This document shows positions 6,161-8,677 of a stretch of 8,677 bases of DNA, piece after piece (position 1 is the stretch's first letter; every line of letters starts with the position of its first letter). The position numbers and the translations under genes were made by a program. The notes beneath the pieces were generated by a model, which was given only the letters and a program-made list of their open reading frames with translations, had not been told where the DNA came from and did no database searches. The stretch is taken from NCBI GenBank assembly GCA_025455595.1, contig JALOMD010000287.1, forward strand, positions 1 to 8,677, given 5' to 3'. The DNA is from Cytophagales bacterium. Lineage in GTDB: Bacteria > Bacteroidota > Bacteroidia > Cytophagales > 172606-1.

Positions 6161-7107
6161 TTATTTCTTAACAGGCTGGTGCATCATCAATGCGTTCAGG
6201 ATGTTTTCCACCTGCGGCACCGGCATTTTCACCACCAAATGCAAGTGTCCTTTGCCGTTGGCGTTCCAGTCGTTGCCGCCCCATTCCCTGCACACAAACC
6301 GGCCCGCATTGACCGAGTAATAAGGCTCGTACCCTTTGACGGCCACCAGCACCGCCGTCTGGTCCCAACTCATGCGCCCGGCGGCATCTTCCTTGGACAT
6401 CGGAATGGCGATGGCAAACGCCTCTTTGATGGGCGAGTTCTGGATTTTCTCGTTCTGGATGAGCGGCAAGCCCGTGTGAATGGCTTGGCCGATCTCGAAA
6501 CCGCTGAATATGATTTCGGTAGGCCACTGCTCGGCCACGTACTTGGCTGCAATCGGGTCGCATTGGATGTTGTACTCGCTGCCGGAGGGGAACTTTCCGG
6601 CCATCGAGACCAGCCGTTTCACCTTGCGTTTGACGAGTTCGGCCCCGCCGAGTGGCGAAAACTTGTCGGGCTTGGATTGCAGCAAATCGGCCAGATTGGT
6701 CAGGAAACCGACCGTCGCGATGGTTACGCTGCCGTCAGGCTGGGCGGCCAGTAGGCGGCGGTACAACGTCAGTGCGTCTTCGGCTTGGGCGTTCTTCTTG
6801 ATTTTGCCGGGGTATTTGGCCACCAATACCGAATCCCACTTCTGCGCGGCGGTCATGTTCACGGCTTTTCCCCTGACCACGCCAACCTGTTGCAGGCAAT
6901 GGTGGCGAGGATGTTCACTTGCCCGCTGTCGGCCAAGGCGTGCATGACGGCCATTGCCCCTACGTCGTCGTAGTCGGGGCCGATGTCGGTGTCGAAAATC
7001 AAATTGACAGCCGGTTTACTGTTTTTTACAGACTGGGCGTACGTTTCCAGCGTTGCTACAGTGGGCAGCGCAAGGAGGATGAATACAGAGATGGTGTTTT
7101 TGAGCAT
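6161..7107 (-). pseudogene. Exported nucleoside hydrolase (inosine-uridine type), frameshifted by an internal deletion
   Basis: The product would cleave the N-glycosidic bond of nucleosides to give base and ribose. The ATG at 7107 starts a signal peptide (hydrophobic core ISVFILLALPTVA, cleavage near TYAQ at residue 25), so it acts outside the cytoplasm. The hallmark DTDIGPDYDD is at residues 39-48 and carries the calcium- and ribose-binding aspartates. The frame stays on-family to ATIACNR (residue 74), then drifts to LAWSGEKP. The family sequence resumes in another frame as GVVRGKAVNMTAAQKW (around base 6887). It includes TVGFLTNLADLL, the SWDQTAVL segment with the late conserved aspartate, and ends in MMHQPVKK. 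About 25 codons found in relatives (the part containing N.YF.RP..P) are missing, with length 3n+1. So this is a real deletion rather than a one-base error, unless the assembly collapsed here. It is probably a pseudogene, recently broken because the rest is well preserved. Confidence 0.87.
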
Positions 7108-7232
7108 ACGCAGGATATCGTTAACAGAATGTGAAAGATAAAATGACCGCAGCGCAACCTGCGACTGTCGTAGGTGAGGTTTTATACACGCCAAAGCCTG
7201 CATGTTTTTTTGCAAAGCCGAAGCTCATCTGT

Positions 7233-7259
7233 GCGTTTTGGGCAGTTTTTGGCAAAAAC
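7233..7259. repeat. 29-nt palindrome family, decayed copy
   Basis: The left half GCGTTTTGGGC (7233-7243) is intact. The right half has drifted to GGCAAAAACCG and no longer pairs well. It lies just past the stop codon of the permease gene and upstream of the nucleoside hydrolase, so it may be a weakened terminator that allows read-through between the two. Confidence 0.6.
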
Positions 7260-7270
7260 CGAGACCGTAA

Positions 7271-8269
7271 TCAACGGGCGGCAATGATTAGTCCCAATCC
7301 CAGGATATAACACAGCAGCATTCCATTCAAAAGCAATGAAGTGCCTTTGGGTGCGGCCCGGAATTCTTTCCAGATGTAAATGCCCCAAATGGCCGCCACC
7401 ACCGTGGCACCCTGTCCCAATCCGTAGCTGATGGCCGTACCCGCCTTGCCCGACGCAATGATGGAAAAGCTCATCCCCACGCACCAGATCATGCCGCCCA
7501 AGATGCCCGTCAGATGGTTTTTGCCGCTGCCTTTGAAATAGTCGCCGTAACTGACCGGCTTGCCCACGAACGGACGCGCCATTAGCAGTGAGTTGAAGAG
7601 CAGGTTACTGAGCAAAATGCCCACTGAGAAAATCACCACGGCCGTATAGGGACTGAGTTTGCCGGGTTCGGGCACATTGAAGTCGGCAAACATGGAGGCG
7701 GCTACGTATTTGTAGAAATAGCCCATCAGCACACCGGCCACTACCGAAAGCAACAGCCCCTTGCCCGACACGCCGCCTTGCTGCCCACGGGAGGCCCGCC
7801 GGTAAGCCGAGGCGTTGAGCACAATGGCCGCTGCAACCAATGCCACGCCGCCAAACAGAAGCACCGGGTTGCCCAGCGGCTGATCCAAGTAGTTGACCAC
7901 CACGCCAATGACCAGTGCCAGCCCGATGCCTACCGGAAAGGCCACCGACATGCCGGCAATGGCAATGGCCGCCCCCAGCAGGATGTTGGCCGCGTTGAAC
8001 ACCACGCCGCCAATCAATGCCGAACGGATGCTGGAGCCGTCTGCCTGTCGGAGGTCAGCGACAAAGCCGCGTCCTCCTTCGCCGAAGCTGCCCAGCGTGA
8101 ACGCAAACAAGAGTGCCATCAGCACGATGCCAATCACATAATCCCAATAGAACAACTCAAATCGCCAGGTGCTGGCGGCCAGTTTCTGGGTATTGGCCCA
8201 ACTGCCCCAGCAGAGCATGGTGATGACGCAAAAAAACACAGCTAACGAGTAGGTTTCAATGACGAACAT
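7271..8269 (-). CDS. Ten-helix DMT-superfamily permease, ureide-permease/sugar-transporter-like
   Basis: A 332-residue inner-membrane transporter. The ATG at 8269 is chosen because MFVIETYSLAVFFCVITM is the usual start of these proteins; the frame extends to 8371 but the extra residues are not membrane-like. About ten hydrophobic helices can be seen (roughly 5-25, 40-61, 82-103, 105-128, 136-152, 170-190, 208-229, 253-271, 280-300, 310-330), the DMT fold. Motifs include CWGSWANTQKL (20-30), FELFYWDYVIG (38-47), GGVVFNAANILL (87-98), AFPVGIGLALV (110-120) and SYGLGQGATVVAAIWG (281-296). The start and the WG.W / YWDY pattern recall plant ureide permeases and their bacterial relatives; GRP-type sugar transporters and RhaT are the alternative. 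The nucleoside hydrolase starts 163 bases downstream on the same strand. This suggests uptake of a purine, a ureide or ribose, but the substrate is inference. Confidence 0.85.
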   Translation of the reverse strand: MFVIETYSLAVFFCVITMLCWGSWANTQKLAASTWRFELFYWDYVIGIVLMALLFAFTLGSFGEGGRGFVADLRQADGSSIRSALIGGVVFNAANILLGAAIAIAGMSVAFPVGIGLALVIGVVVNYLDQPLGNPVLLFGGVALVAAAIVLNASAYRRASRGQQGGVSGKGLLLSVVAGVLMGYFYKYVAASMFADFNVPEPGKLSPYTAVVIFSVGILLSNLLFNSLLMARPFVGKPVSYGDYFKGSGKNHLTGILGGMIWCVGMSFSIIASGKAGTAISYGLGQGATVVAAIWGIYIWKEFRAAPKGTSLLLNGMLLCYILGLGLIIAAR

Positions 8270-8677
8270 GGTGTGACAGGTGTTAGTGATTGGGTGTCTT
8301 GACTGACAAAGCTTTTTACACGGAACCGGTTGAAGCCGGGACACTTCAACTTTTGCTAAAAAACCGCTCAAGTAAGTACTTGGTCATTAGTAGTTAGTCT
8401 TTAGTCCAAAAGTTTAACTATCTGAATATCAATAAGAAGATAAGCGTTTCAAGCAAAAAATAGATAAAACTATTTGTGAACACGTACTTAGGCGAGCAAA
8501 AGTTTTAGTGGATGTCTTTCGGATTCCAAATCCGAGACAGTCGGGTTCGGGATTGCAAATCCCGAACAACTTTTTACCAGTAGAGTTGCTATCGGTTGAT
8601 AATCAAATAGTTACAATATAATTTTCAGCCGTCACGCTGTGGCGTGATGGCAACTGTCACCCGGCCTCTGGCCGGGA
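8270..8677. other. Gene-free, hairpin-rich region upstream of the permease gene
   Basis: No coding sequence is supported. Hairpins are CGGATT-cca-AATCCG (8520-8534), a ten-base perfect stem GTTCGGGATT-gca-AATCCCGAAC (8545-8567), GCCGTCACGC-tgtg-GCGTGATGGC (8628-8651, one G-T pair) and CCCGGCC-tct-GGCCGGG (8660-8676). A half-copy of the 29-nt family, GCGTTTCAAGCAAAAAA, is at 8444-8460. The permease promoter should lie nearer 8300-8480; I found no exact TAnnTTTG there on the - strand. Confidence 0.65.

Noticed and set aside
6875..6900. Intron, intein or bypass element in the nucleoside hydrolase
   Set aside because: Those would add sequence to the gene; here conserved sequence is absent.
7271..8269. 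Permease named as rhamnose transporter RhaT
   Set aside because: The fold fits the same superfamily, but the N-terminal motifs look more like ureide-permease-type proteins and no rhamnose genes are nearby, so no symbol was given.

Overview
The window looks like chromosomal DNA from a member of the Bacteroidota, probably a Cytophagales- or Saprospirales-like organism. The evidence is protein families and wording typical of that phylum, start codons without Shine-Dalgarno sequences, a promoter candidate of the TTG-N20-TAnnTTTG type, GC-rich genes, and AT-richer intergenic regions crowded with palindromic repeats. No tRNA, rRNA, CRISPR array, transposase, phage gene or plasmid gene is visible.

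Layout: positions 1-962 hold no gene and are packed with inverted repeats. Two M16 (insulinase-like) peptidase genes follow on the + strand. The first (963-2344) carries the HxxEH zinc motif but is broken by a small internal deletion that shifts the frame. The second (2651-4714) lacks the zinc motif, keeps the R/Y motif, and carries an extra C-terminal domain of LolA-like appearance. A 24-bp perfect hairpin (4841-4899) separates this block from three genes on the - strand. These are an HTH/S24 LexA-like regulator (5828-5013), a secreted nucleoside hydrolase (7107-6161, also broken by an internal deletion) and a ten-helix DMT/ureide-permease-like transporter (8269-7271). The last 400 bases are again noncoding and rich in hairpins.

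How the genes fit together: the M16 pair resembles known two-subunit periplasmic M16B proteases, in which one subunit supplies zinc and the other the R/Y pair. The permease and nucleoside hydrolase suggest nucleoside or nucleobase scavenging. The regulator stands alone and may control itself through palindromes near its promoter. Both broken genes have lost part of a conserved domain, and in each the missing length must be 3n+1.

The most striking unexplained feature is a 29-nt palindrome family (arms GCGTTTTGGGC / GCCCAAAACGC). Whole or partial copies lie in every intergenic gap, four of them as a loose ladder with 180-210 nt spacing in the first 610 bases, partly inside a 141-bp inverted repeat. 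I found no convincing new multi-gene system; the repeats and the two deletions are what merit a second look.
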